64,000 bases of DNA, taken from assembly GCF_014648675.1 (NCBI RefSeq), contig NZ_BMRO01000008.1, forward strand, positions 117,400-181,399. The letters are read 5' to 3'. Origin of the DNA: Actinomadura livida (lineage in GTDB: Bacteria > Actinomycetota > Actinomycetes > Streptosporangiales > Streptosporangiaceae). A program made the position numbers and the translations under genes. The notes beneath the pieces were generated by a model. The model made no database searches and was not told where the DNA came from. It saw only the letters and a list, made by a program, of their open reading frames with translations. Within the stretch, counting starts at the first letter, position 1; each line of letters starts with the position of its first letter. Below, piece after piece: positions 7,672-15,762 of the stretch.

Positions 7672-8719
7672 TCACGGCACACGTGGATTCAGGCTCAGGA
7701 CGAGAAGCGTGCTCGGTGCTCCACCACCGGGTAGTGCTTCGGCGACCGCCCACATCGCGGACGAGCCCTCCGCGTTCGCCATCGACCGGAACAGTATGTT
7801 CGTCCCCCACTTCTCGGGGAGGGGGACTCGGGCCCACGTGCCGTTGGAAGAGCGGTGCAGCAGGTACGACGTGGTCGTGGCGATCCAAATGCCACCACTC
7901 CCGTCGGGCGCCACATGGGTGAGACCTATGCCCCTCAGGCCATTTGTCTTCCGCGGGTCGAGCTAATCCGGGCACGGGCGTGTTCACCCAGTGATCGCCT
8001 TGCCGGCGGCGGAACGTGTTACTCGGCCATACGCCCCATATGTGGGTGGCGGAGGCCGCGGCGAGGCGCTGCGGCGGTGATGGCGCCGTCAAGTTCTGCC
8101 AGCGCCGACCGTCCCAGGTCTGGAGGAAACCGGGTCCTGTGGCCACCAGGCGGTGGCCGCCCACGACGGCGACGTCCCAGAAGCCGCTGCGCCGAGCGGG
8201 CCGCATCGCTTGGGGCGACCATCGGTCACCGTTCCAGCACCAGGCGCGATTGGTGTCGCGGTCCGAACCGAAGATCCATCGTCGGCATTCCAGCAGATTC
8301 CCAATCCCACCACCACACGACCACCAATCGGCGTCGTGGTACTCGCCGCCGAGGCTGTCGGTGTCGCTCCCGACGAGCAGGTCACCTCCGGCCGTGGCGA
8401 CGAGGGCCTCCACCCCGTGACCTCGGGTGCGTGTCGGGTTCCAGGGGATGTCCTTCGACAGGCCCGACCGGCCGGTCTCCCACCGGGCGGCGGAGTCGCA
8501 GAGCGCCTCCGTGCCGAAGCCGCCCCCTCCGGTGGTCACGACGACGAAGTAGGAGCCGCCGGGAGAGAAGTCCATGCCTCTCATGTAGGCGTCGTACGCG
8601 GGGCTGCACGCGTCGGCGTACGCGTCGGTCTCCCAGGTGGACAGCACCGGTGCCGTCCCGGCCAGGTCGATCATCGCGAGCTGCGGTCGATTCTGACCGT
8701 TCACCTTGGTGAACGCTCA
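7672..8719 (-). pseudogene. Decayed, chimeric beta-propeller protein gene
   Basis: No intact ORF, but two kinds of recognisable coding remnant. The first (8716 to about 8470) reads AFTKVNGQNRPQ...MDFSPGGSYFVV, a segment of actinomycete secreted propeller/delta-60-repeat-like proteins. It begins directly after an in-frame TGA at 8717-8719, so the N-terminus is lost. The second (about 8460-7672) reads like a Trp-rich propeller (RRWIFGSDRDTNRAWCWNG, WNLTAP-type blades). Near 7943 a single-base frameshift moves the sense sequence from VNTPVPGLARP to KTNGLRGIGLTHVAPDGSGG. The last blade ends LVLSLNPRVP. The front frame runs open into the sulfite-oxidase gene, so automated annotation may wrongly fuse them. 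Confidence 0.8.
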
Positions 8720-8864
8720 CCGGGCGTCGACACGGCACGGTTCCGGCACGGATCTGACCTCCGCCGGGCGGGCGGAGTCCTGTTGGGATTCAAGTGCGTT
8801 ACGGATGATCATGGATGGGTCTTTGGAGGTTGAGGGGAGGGCGGGGCGCTGTTAGCTTCACCCG

Positions 8865-9854
8865 GTGGACGACATGCGTGCACAGGCGGAGGCGATCGAG
8901 GGCTTCGCGGCGGCGCTGCGGGAACTGCGCGAGTCGGTCGGTAGCCCACCTTTCCGGGAGATGTCCGGGCGATCCGGGGCAATCTCGCACACAACGTTGC
9001 ATGAAGCCACGAAGGGAAACCGGCTCCCGAGCTGGGGGACCACCGTAGAGTTCGTCAAGGCGTGCGGCGCGGATCCGGACGAGTTCCGCGAGCGCTGGGA
9101 GGCGGCGAACCAGGCGGTCAGGTCGGTGAGCGCGCGCAAGGCGGAGGTCGCTCGTCCGGCCGGTGAAGTCGCGGCCGCAAGCGCCGTGGAACCGCGTCCC
9201 GTTGACGTCGACATCAAGCCGTCGGCCTTGGTGCCCATGCCTCCGGAACAGGTCGCCGACGATGGGCGGTTAGGCGCCGCCGCCGCGCGGGGGCGGTTTC
9301 GGGTCGGGCGGTTGGGCGCGCTGGCCGCGGTGGTCGTCGGCGCGGGGGCGGTGATCGTCGTCGCGGTCGTCGTCAACCGCGACGCCGGGGCCGGCGAGGA
9401 CGGGCTGAAGCCCGTCGACGGCCGGTCCAAGGCCGCGCTGTCGCCGGCCGACTGCCCGGTGAAGGCGACCAATCCGCCGCCCGCGCCGCCCACGCACAAG
9501 GGCGACGCGGCCGCCTTCATAGCGGACATCACCTTGCCCGACTGCACGCACGTCGGCGGAGGCAAGACCGTGACCAAGGTGTGGCGGCTCAAGAACGCCG
9601 GGAAAGTGCCGTGGGAGGGGTATTCGCTGCGCCGCCTCGACGTCCCGCAGCAGGCCGATCATTGCCAGACCATCTCCGACGTGCCGATCGACGACACGCC
9701 GCCGGGAAAGATGGTCGACATCCGGACCCAGATCACCACGCCGAAGAAACCGGGCCTCTGCTATGTGCGGTTCAAGATGGTGGACGCGGCGGGACAGGTC
9801 GCGTTCCCCGGAAACCGGCCCGTCAACTTCCAGGTCATCGTCGACGGACCCTAG
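8865..9854 (+). CDS. Membrane-anchored HTH (XRE) protein with extracytoplasmic NBR1-like Ig domain
   Basis: A 329-residue protein in three parts. An XRE-type HTH spans about residues 10-80 (FAAALRELRESVG ... SHTTLHEATKG ... PSWGTTVEFVKACG). A proline/acidic linker leads to one transmembrane helix at about 147-167. The exterior part contains an NBR1-like (FW/Ig-like) domain from about 215 to 327, with TVTKVWRLKNAGKVPWEGYS and CYVRFKMVDAAGQVAFP. The start is GTG 8865. Topology predicts DNA binding inside and a beta-sandwich outside, a one-component membrane sensor layout. It faces three cell-wall enzymes across a terminator. The ligand and target genes are unknown. Confidence 0.85.
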   Translation: MDDMRAQAEAIEGFAAALRELRESVGSPPFREMSGRSGAISHTTLHEATKGNRLPSWGTTVEFVKACGADPDEFRERWEAANQAVRSVSARKAEVARPAGEVAAASAVEPRPVDVDIKPSALVPMPPEQVADDGRLGAAAARGRFRVGRLGALAAVVVGAGAVIVVAVVVNRDAGAGEDGLKPVDGRSKAALSPADCPVKATNPPPAPPTHKGDAAAFIADITLPDCTHVGGGKTVTKVWRLKNAGKVPWEGYSLRRLDVPQQADHCQTISDVPIDDTPPGKMVDIRTQITTPKKPGLCYVRFKMVDAAGQVAFPGNRPVNFQVIVDGP

Positions 9855-9884
9855 TTCCCCGCCGCGGCGGGCGCGGCGGGGAAC
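9854..9884. terminator. Bidirectional hairpin terminator
   Basis: Perfect 12-bp inverted repeat (GTTCCCCGCCGC at 9854-9865, GCGGCGGGGAAC at 9873-9884, 7-base loop) between the convergent NBR1-domain and SpoIID-domain genes. It starts at the stop codon of the plus-strand gene. Confidence 0.75.
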
Positions 9885-9898
9885 CGGGGAGCGCGGGA

Positions 9899-10840
9899 TC
9901 AGGAGAGGGTGATCCCGCTGTAGTAGGCCTTGAGGATCCTGGAGTAGGCCCAGCCCGCGTTGGCCTTGTCGCGGGAGCCGTACTGCGACATCCAGTCTCC
10001 GGTGACCCATGCGCCGCACGCCGTCGTCGTGGAGCAGTAGTGGGCCTGGAGGATCTTTCCGCCGCGGGTCATCCGGGTGCCCCACGTCGCGTCCACCGCG
10101 GAGCTGGTCGACGCCTTCGCGGAGCCGGGCTTGTACACCTGGCTCGACGTGGTGTCGTAGACGTCGAAGCACCGGCCGTCCGACGTCTTGCGCGTCGAGT
10201 GCAGCGCCCAGTACCAGCCGTAGCTCTTGACCGCCATCGCCCCGGCCTTGAGGGACTCCTGCGGCCAGCTCGTCACCCACTCGTTGGGCAGGACGTTCTT
10301 GACGTAGGTCTTGAACGCCACCCGGTCCACCCGGTCGAGCGAGACCCGGTACACGAGGATCGTCGTGGGCAGCTTGGTGTGCGTGCCGTCGGTCTTGCAG
10401 CCGGTCGATCCGGAGCTCAAGAACCGGTGGGACGCGTTCTGGTTCTTCAGGGTGGCGTTGAGGTTGCCCTTGGCTCCGGCCTTGAAGTCCTGGTAGGTGC
10501 CGCCGTAGTTGCTGTTGTAGTAGACGCGGACGGTCTTGCCGCTGCGGTTCCAGACCGAGGCGGCCTCGTTCTTGATGCACAGGCCCTTGCCGTTGCCGGG
10601 GCCTTTGAAGTCGTAGCAGGACGGCTGCTCGGTGCCGTAATCGGCGATCGATCCCGCGAAGTCCGAGACCGACCCCGCGTTGTCGCTGTTGTAGTAGTAG
10701 CAGAACTCGCCGCTCTCGCAGACGCCGTCGCGGCCCGCCGCGGCGGCGGACGTCGCCGGGATGAGCACCGTCCCGCCGAGCGCCACCGCGGCGGTCGCCG
10801 CGGTGAGCCGCGGGATCAGTCGCGCTGTTCGTGTCGACAC
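9899..10840 (-). CDS. Secreted I36-domain plus SpoIID/LytB-domain protein
   Basis: A 313-residue secreted protein: signal peptide (1-36, Ala-rich, ending SAAAAG), a peptidase-inhibitor-I36-type beta/gamma-crystallin-like module (about 37-140; CESGEFCYYYNSDNAGS, cysteine pairs), then a SpoIID/LytB-type domain (about 165-300; LPNEWVTSWPQESLKAGAMA, VKSYGWYWAL). SpoIID/LytB domains act on peptidoglycan (lytic transglycosylase or amidase enhancer). The I36 module may anchor or inhibit; its role here is unknown. The module is nearly identical in DNA to that of the next gene. The two genes are same-strand, 34 bp apart. Confidence 0.88.
   Translation of the reverse strand: MSTRTARLIPRLTAATAAVALGGTVLIPATSAAAAGRDGVCESGEFCYYYNSDNAGSVSDFAGSIADYGTEQPSCYDFKGPGNGKGLCIKNEAASVWNRSGKTVRVYYNSNYGGTYQDFKAGAKGNLNATLKNQNASHRFLSSGSTGCKTDGTHTKLPTTILVYRVSLDRVDRVAFKTYVKNVLPNEWVTSWPQESLKAGAMAVKSYGWYWALHSTRKTSDGRCFDVYDTTSSQVYKPGSAKASTSSAVDATWGTRMTRGGKILQAHYCSTTTACGAWVTGDWMSQYGSRDKANAGWAYSRILKAYYSGITLS
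10426..10738. repeat. Copy 1 of a 313-bp near-identical I36 module repeat
   Basis: Direct repeat with 11360-11672 (offset 934 bp). By eye about a dozen substitutions and no indels, whereas the flanking catalytic domains (SpoIID here, M23 in the other) are unrelated. The sharp boundaries suggest module duplication kept uniform by gene conversion. Confidence 0.85.
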
Positions 10841-10874
10841 AGTCGTCTTCCTGTTCTGGTGGGGACGCGGCGGG

Positions 10875-11762
10875 CTAGGAGATGTTGTAGCCCCGGGCGT
10901 GCCAGAACGAGGTCGGGTTCGGGTTGTCGAGGGTCGGGTCGTTGACGCTCTTGGCCGCGTGGGTCTGCCGTCCGAGGCGCATCTCGACGTGGGTGTGCGC
11001 GGCCGAGCTGGACGACACCCCGCGCCACGCCTCGTCCGCGATGGTCTGGCCGCGGCTGATCGACTGGCCCACCGCCAGCGACGAGCGCGGGGCGGTGTGC
11101 AGGTAGATCACGGTCTTGTTCAGCGAGGCGTTGTAGATGGAGATCGTGGAGAGGCCGCCGCTGCCGTTGGCGCCGCGCGCGATGTAGATGACCTTGCCGG
11201 CCACGAGGGCGTGCACGTCCGAGCCGACGCCGCGCGCGATGTCGATCCCCTCGTGCCGGCCGGGCGTGGACGTGTAGCCGTCGAAGCCGCAGGTGATCCG
11301 GCCGCCGCTCGCCTTGTACAGGCCGGTCGTCATCTTCGTGCGCGACGACGGCGAGAACTGGTGGGAGGCGTTCTGGTTCTTCAGGGTGGCGTTGAGGTTG
11401 CCCTTGGCGCCGGCCTTGAAGTCCTGGTAGGTGCCGCCGTAGTTGCTGTTGTAGTAGACCCGGACGGTCTTGGTGCTGCGGTTCCAGACCGAGGCGGCCT
11501 CGTTCTTGATGCACAGGCCCTTGCCGTTGCCGGGGCCTTTGAAGTCGTAGCAGGACGGCTGCTCGGTGCCGTAGTTGGCGATCGATCCCGCGAAGTCGGA
11601 GACCGATCCCGCGTTGTTGCTGTTGTAGTAGTAGCAGAACTCGCCGCTCTCGCAGACGCCGTTGCGGGCCGCGGCCGAGGCGGGTGCCGCGAGGGCGACC
11701 GCCGCCCCGCCGAGCGCGACGGCGGCGGTCGTCGCGGTGAGGACCTTGTTGAGCGTGCTCAT
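10875..11762 (-). CDS. Secreted I36-domain plus M23 metallopeptidase
   Basis: A 295-residue secreted protein with a signal peptide (1-31, ALAAPASAAA), an I36-type module (about 32-140) and a C-terminal M23 (LytM/lysostaphin-like) endopeptidase. Zinc-ligand motifs are visible: HEGIDIARG (His and Asp) and HTHVEMRLG (His-x-His). It is predicted to cut peptidoglycan cross-bridges outside the cell. ATG 11762 has an AGAAGGAGAG site. It is the middle gene of three same-strand cell-wall genes. The I36 module is almost identical to that of the downstream SpoIID protein. Confidence 0.92.
   Translation of the reverse strand: MSTLNKVLTATTAAVALGGAAVALAAPASAAARNGVCESGEFCYYYNSNNAGSVSDFAGSIANYGTEQPSCYDFKGPGNGKGLCIKNEAASVWNRSTKTVRVYYNSNYGGTYQDFKAGAKGNLNATLKNQNASHQFSPSSRTKMTTGLYKASGGRITCGFDGYTSTPGRHEGIDIARGVGSDVHALVAGKVIYIARGANGSGGLSTISIYNASLNKTVIYLHTAPRSSLAVGQSISRGQTIADEAWRGVSSSSAAHTHVEMRLGRQTHAAKSVNDPTLDNPNPTSFWHARGYNIS
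11360..11672. repeat. Copy 2 of the 313-bp I36 module repeat
   Basis: Partner of 10426-10738. Identity begins abruptly at the module's C-terminal edge (NASH codons) and ends at the mature N-terminus (GVCESG), so only the I36 module is shared at this level; the signal peptides and catalytic domains differ. Confidence 0.85.
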
Positions 11763-11806
11763 ACTTCTCTCCTTCTGTTCGCGAATCCTGGGCTTGGCGG
11801 AGGAGT

Positions 11807-12649
11807 TCAGCGGCGCTGGTACTCCTCCCAGGTGCGGATGGCCACCTGCGGGCCGTCGTCCGGATTACGGCCGGCGAGCCCGTTGAGGCCGAGGTAGTAG
11901 TCGCCCGTCTGGTGCTGGGCCTGACTGGAGAGGTCGGTGTCGCTGATGGCGGCGGCGTGGATGTGCCACGGCCAGTCGCCCTGCTCGGGGCTGCGCACCC
12001 AGGCCGCGAAGCCGACCCGGCGCAGCGCGCGGGCGGCCGCGGTGCGGACGGCGGGGCTCATCCCCTCGACCGAGATGTCGACGACGCCGCCGCCGTCATG
12101 GGTGCCCGCGGACGTGGGGTCGCCGCCGGGGTTGTACGACCCCTGATCGAGCACGAGGTCGCGGCCGAGCAGCCGCTCCGCCTCGGCCAGCATGTCCCGC
12201 GTGCGGGTGTTGACGAGGACGCCGCCGGTGGAGACGCGGGCGCCCGGGCCGATGACGCGGGTGACCGTGAAGCGGCCGGCTCCGAGCTTGGCGAGGGACG
12301 TCTTGCCGGGCAGGCCGTTGGCGTCGAGCCCGGTGTAGCCGAGCGACTTCTGGTACTTCGCGTAGGCGGCGACCGTCGTGGTGCCGAAGTGGCCGTCCAC
12401 CCACTGGGCGTCCAGCAGGTTCCGGTCGCGCAGCGCCCGCTCGACGAGCAGGACGCTGGCCTTGGCGCCCGGGGTCAACGCGCTGCCGGCCCGCCGCGGG
12501 TCGATCTGGGCCGCCTTGACGGTGGCCTCCATGTTCACGTTCGGAAGCGCCTTGGCCCCGGCTGCCTGCGCCGGCGTCCCGGACGCCCCGGTCAGCGAAG
12601 TGAGCAAGACCGCCCCCAGAAGGGCGGCGGCAGAGGACGGCAGGTTCAT
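11807..12649 (-). CDS. Secreted peptidoglycan-binding, M15-like carboxypeptidase-type protein
   Basis: A 280-residue secreted protein: signal peptide (1-30), a PG_binding_1-like helical domain (about 60-115; WVDGHFGTTTVAAYAKYQKS), then a domain with the metallopeptidase-like motifs GTHDGGGVVDISV and DWPWHIHAA, whose His, Asp and His fit the zinc ligands of M15/VanY D,D-peptidases. ATG 12649 lies behind CAGGAGATCAC. It is the first gene of the three-gene envelope set. Catalytic assignment to M15 is from motif spacing and is moderately secure; peptidoglycan as target is likely. Confidence 0.8.
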   Translation of the reverse strand: MNLPSSAAALLGAVLLTSLTGASGTPAQAAGAKALPNVNMEATVKAAQIDPRRAGSALTPGAKASVLLVERALRDRNLLDAQWVDGHFGTTTVAAYAKYQKSLGYTGLDANGLPGKTSLAKLGAGRFTVTRVIGPGARVSTGGVLVNTRTRDMLAEAERLLGRDLVLDQGSYNPGGDPTSAGTHDGGGVVDISVEGMSPAVRTAAARALRRVGFAAWVRSPEQGDWPWHIHAAAISDTDLSSQAQHQTGDYYLGLNGLAGRNPDDGPQVAIRTWEEYQRR

Positions 12650-13070
12650 GTGATCTCCTGAATGCGGGCCAAGGGGAGCGAAGCCCGCGACTGAGGCCAC
12701 CGTCACCGATGGCTCAGGTTGTCCTCAAGAAGATCCGTGTTGTCAGCCTGTCCGCCGGACACCCCCGTACAGCCGGACACGGTCTCCACCAGGCGCCGAA
12801 CCGCGCCCGGCACACCGCCCCCAGGCCCAGCCCCGCCGACGGCGGGCTCGCCGACCGCGGATTCACCGACCTGGGCGCTCTGCCGGCCGCCCCCCAGAGC
12901 GGCACGAAGGCGGCCGGGCTGCGGTGCGTGGACCTGAAGCGTTTCAGCGCCCATCGATGCTGTTCGGGAGGCTGTGGGACGCTGGGTTCAAGGTGTGGCC
13001 ATCCGGTCGCTTCGGACAGCGGGGGCGGTGAGCGGCGATACCGACGGCGGGTGAGGCGCGGGCGGCCCGG
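12650..13070. other. Divergent intergenic region
   Basis: A 421-base gap between the divergent M15-like and GAF-ANTAR genes. Both promoters should lie here. Open frames exist but have no recognisable protein character. A short GTG-started frame at 13028 ends after eight codons and may be the original GAF-ANTAR start interrupted by a frameshift. Confidence 0.4.
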
Positions 13071-13781
13071 TTGTGGGAGCTGGTCGCCGGGTGCGCGGAC
13101 GGGGAGATGGTGTCCCCCGCGCACGTGTGTCAGGCGGCGGTGGTGGCGGTGGCGGTGGACGGGGCGGCGGTGTCGGTGGCGACCCGGCCGGACCGGCGGC
13201 AGCGGGCGCACGCCACCGACGCGGTAGCCGCGCTCTTGGAGGAGCAGCAGTTCACCCTGGGGGAAGGTCCGGGCATCGAGGCCGGCACCTCTGGAGGCCA
13301 GGTGCTGGTCGCCGATGTCTCCTCGCCGGCCGGCGCCTCCCGGTGGCCGGTGTTCGCGCCGGTGGCCACGACGGCCGGGGTACGGGCGATGTTCGCCTTT
13401 CCGCTGCAGGTGGGGGCGATCCGGCTGGGCACCCTCACCCTGTACCGGGTCATGCCGGGACCGCTGACCGCGGAGCAGGTCGCCGACGCCGTGACGCTGT
13501 GCCGCACGGCGGTGGCGGTGATGCTGGCCGCGGACCGGACCTCGCCGGACGGCGCGACCTCGGACCAGGGCGCGTGGCCGCTGGGCGGGCCGGGCGAGGG
13601 CAGGATCGAGGTGTACCAGGCGACCGGGATGGTCGCCGTCCAGCTCGGCGTCGGTCTGCAGGACGCGTTCGCGGCGTTGCGCGCCCGCGCCTTCACCGAC
13701 GGCGTCCCCCTGGCCGTGCTGGCCCGCCAGGTGGTGGACCGGCGGCTGCGGTTCCACCCCGACGACCTTCCCGAAGGCTGA
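13071..13781 (+). CDS. GAF and ANTAR domain regulator (first of two)
   Basis: A 236-residue cytoplasmic regulator. The GAF domain spans about 20-155 (SPAHVCQAAVVAVAVDGAAV, LGEGPGIEAG, WPVFAPVATTAGVRAMFAFP). A C-terminal ANTAR three-helix RNA-binding domain follows (about 180-232; YQATGMVAVQLGVGLQDAFA). ANTAR proteins act as transcription antiterminators binding paired hairpins in mRNA leaders. The only in-frame start is TTG 13071, but family-like residues (EARAAR) continue upstream to a stop at 13029-13031. A GTG in another frame at 13028 suggests a lost start or frameshift. It lies 100 bp upstream of a second GAF-ANTAR gene. Confidence 0.82.
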   Translation: MWELVAGCADGEMVSPAHVCQAAVVAVAVDGAAVSVATRPDRRQRAHATDAVAALLEEQQFTLGEGPGIEAGTSGGQVLVADVSSPAGASRWPVFAPVATTAGVRAMFAFPLQVGAIRLGTLTLYRVMPGPLTAEQVADAVTLCRTAVAVMLAADRTSPDGATSDQGAWPLGGPGEGRIEVYQATGMVAVQLGVGLQDAFAALRARAFTDGVPLAVLARQVVDRRLRFHPDDLPEG

Positions 13782-13881
13782 CGACAGGATGGATCGACAC
13801 GACGACCACCGCGGTCAACCAGAGACGACGTAACACGACAGGACCCCCAGCCACTGGGGCGAGGAAACGGATTGAGCAGTC

Positions 13882-14649
13882 ATGCCACAGCAACAACGAC
13901 TCGCTGAGGTGTTCGTCGAGCTGGCAGACACCCTGGTGGTCGACTTCGATCTCATCGAGTTCCTGCACCGGCTGGCCGAGCGCTGCGTGGAACTGCTGGA
14001 GGTGGAGGCGGCCGGGATCCTGCTGACGGACCAGGCCGACGAGCTGCAGGTGATCGCGGCCTCCACCGAACAGACCCGGCTGCTGGAGTTGTTCCAGCTC
14101 CAAGCCCGGCAGGGCCCCTGCCTGGACTGCTTCGCCACCGGCCGGCCCGTCAGGGTCGCCGACCTGGCAGCCGAAGCCGCCCGGTGGCCGCTGTTCACCC
14201 CCGCGGCCCTTGACGCCGGTTACGGGGGCGTAGTGGCGTTGCCGATGCGTATGCGAGAGCGGATCATCGGCGCGATGAACCTGTTCACCGCCCCCTCCAC
14301 CGTCCTTGCCGTCGACGAGGCGAGCACGATCCAGTCGCTCGGGCAGGCGATGGCCGACGTGGCCACCATCGGCATCCTGGGCGAACGCGCGGCCCGCGAA
14401 CATCAGCTGCTGTCCCAGCAACTGCAGATCGCGCTCAACAGCCGTGTGATCATCGAGCAGGCCAAGGGCATGCTCGCCGAACGCCACCAGATCTCACTCG
14501 ACCAGGCCTTCGCCGCCCTGCGCGCCCAGGCCCGCAACACCAACCGCAAACTCGCCGACCTCGCGCAAGCCGTCATCGACGACGACCCCGCCGTGGTGGA
14601 CTTCCTGCACGCGCCGCACGATCCCAGCCGCCGCGCCGGCCACGGTTGA
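13882..14649 (+). CDS. GAF and ANTAR domain regulator (second of two)
   Basis: A 255-residue regulator with a GAF domain (about 10-165; FLHRLAERCVELLEVEAAGI, GPCLDCFATGRPVRVADL) and a well-preserved ANTAR domain (about 180-236; NSRVIIEQAKGMLAERHQIS, DQAFAALRAQARNTNRKLAD). The VIxQAKGxLAE signature is the canonical ANTAR core, more typical than in the upstream paralogue. ATG 13882 is the first methionine; no strong Shine-Dalgarno is visible. Role: signal-responsive RNA-binding antiterminator; signal and target unknown. Confidence 0.9.
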   Translation: MPQQQRLAEVFVELADTLVVDFDLIEFLHRLAERCVELLEVEAAGILLTDQADELQVIAASTEQTRLLELFQLQARQGPCLDCFATGRPVRVADLAAEAARWPLFTPAALDAGYGGVVALPMRMRERIIGAMNLFTAPSTVLAVDEASTIQSLGQAMADVATIGILGERAAREHQLLSQQLQIALNSRVIIEQAKGMLAERHQISLDQAFAALRAQARNTNRKLADLAQAVIDDDPAVVDFLHAPHDPSRRAGHG

Positions 14650-14858
14650 CCGCGGAACGATGACGGGAAGGGCGGCGCCGGCAGCGACACACCGGCCAGG
14701 ATCGGAAACCACCGGTCCACACTGCGGACGCCGGGGCCGGCGAGCGGATCCTGGTCTCGACCCTTGCCTCCTCGCTGGGTGTCTCCGCTTCTGGAGCGCA
14801 CCGGATACCCGAACTACCCCGACCCCATGCCTCCACTCAGAACGGAGCGCATGGCAGG

Positions 14859-15383
14859 TCAGCCGCCGGGGGCGCTTTCCGGTTGCCGAGCCGTGCCGCC
14901 GGCACGTCGGCGCAGCGCCGCCAACGCGTCCGCCGGCTCCGGATGCAGGGTGATGACGTCGTCGATGCCGACGAGGCGGAGAACGCGGTCGACCCGCCCT
15001 GTGGCTCCGGCCAGGCTCAGGACCAGCCGCTGATTGCGGGCGTGCTTGAAAGCCTTGACCAGGACCGTGATGCCGCCGGCGTCGCAGAACCTGAGGCGCG
15101 TGAGGTCGATGACAACACCGCTGCTCGGGGCGGCGCCGGCGTGGCCGGTGGACGCGTCGGTGATCATGTTGCTGAGCCGGACGGTCAGCCAGCCGCTGTT
15201 GGAAGCGTCGATCTCTCCGGCGAGTGTCAGCAGCGTCGCGGTCGACCCGGCACCGCACTCGACGTCCGTCCGGCGGAGACTGACCTGCGCCCCGGCTCCG
15301 CCGCGGTCGCCGGTCGTGGTGTGCGGCCGCGTCCGCCGTGCCTGTGGAACGGCGGACGGGGGCGATGGTTCGAATGCCGTCAT
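14859..15383 (-). CDS. STAS-domain protein with substituted phosphoacceptor
   Basis: A 174-residue protein with an extended N-terminus and a STAS domain from about residue 45 (TLLTLAGEIDASNSGWLTV ... VVIDLTRLRFCDAGGITVLV). STAS proteins of the SpoIIAA/RsbV class switch between anti-sigma factors through phosphorylation of the Ser in a D-S-[ST]-G loop. Here that loop reads D-A-G-G, so the phosphoacceptor is missing. It may be locked in the unphosphorylated state or serve a non-sigma role. It is convergent with the GAF-ANTAR genes. The start at 15383 is likely but not proven. Confidence 0.88.
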   Translation of the reverse strand: MTAFEPSPPSAVPQARRTRPHTTTGDRGGAGAQVSLRRTDVECGAGSTATLLTLAGEIDASNSGWLTVRLSNMITDASTGHAGAAPSSGVVIDLTRLRFCDAGGITVLVKAFKHARNQRLVLSLAGATGRVDRVLRLVGIDDVITLHPEPADALAALRRRAGGTARQPESAPGG

Positions 15384-15762
15384 GACGACCCTCCCTGGAG
15401 CGTACCCACTACGCCGCCAGGGTCTGGAGCGGTCCGGCAGAAGACTTCCGCCGTCGCACGCAGCATAGGCCGCTCATGACCTGCGGTCTAACCCTGCGAC
15501 CCGGTCAGTGTGGAGCGCGAGCGGGCACGCCTGCTGCTCCGGCCATGTCAATGCGGCCGCGGAGGCGCAACCGCTAGCACCCTGCTCGCTGAGGACACCG
15601 GTCCCGGGGCACCTGTTCCCGTCTGGCGGAGCCGAACGTCCTGCACTACGAGGCCGAGGCGCGGGTACTGCCGCCGGACGTCGCCGACCGGACGGGAGGC
15701 GGCCGCTCGCCCAGCCGGGCGGTTGAGCGTTGGGCGCGCGCTGATGCGGGAACAAAGGCCGG
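15384..15762. other. Intergenic region, possible gene remnant
   Basis: A 379-base gap between divergent STAS and YihY genes. A short plus-strand stretch near 15643-15720 (LHYEAEARVLPPDVADR) looks protein-like but has no start and no identifiable family, so it is not called. Promoters for both neighbours should be here; I cannot place them. Confidence 0.35.

Noticed and set aside
6962..8704. A single 580-residue fusion of a propeller domain and sulfite-oxidase domain
   Set aside because: The strong ribosome site before ATG 7561, the normal family start there, and the frameshifted, stop-bounded upstream part show that it is a pseudogene running by chance into the next gene.
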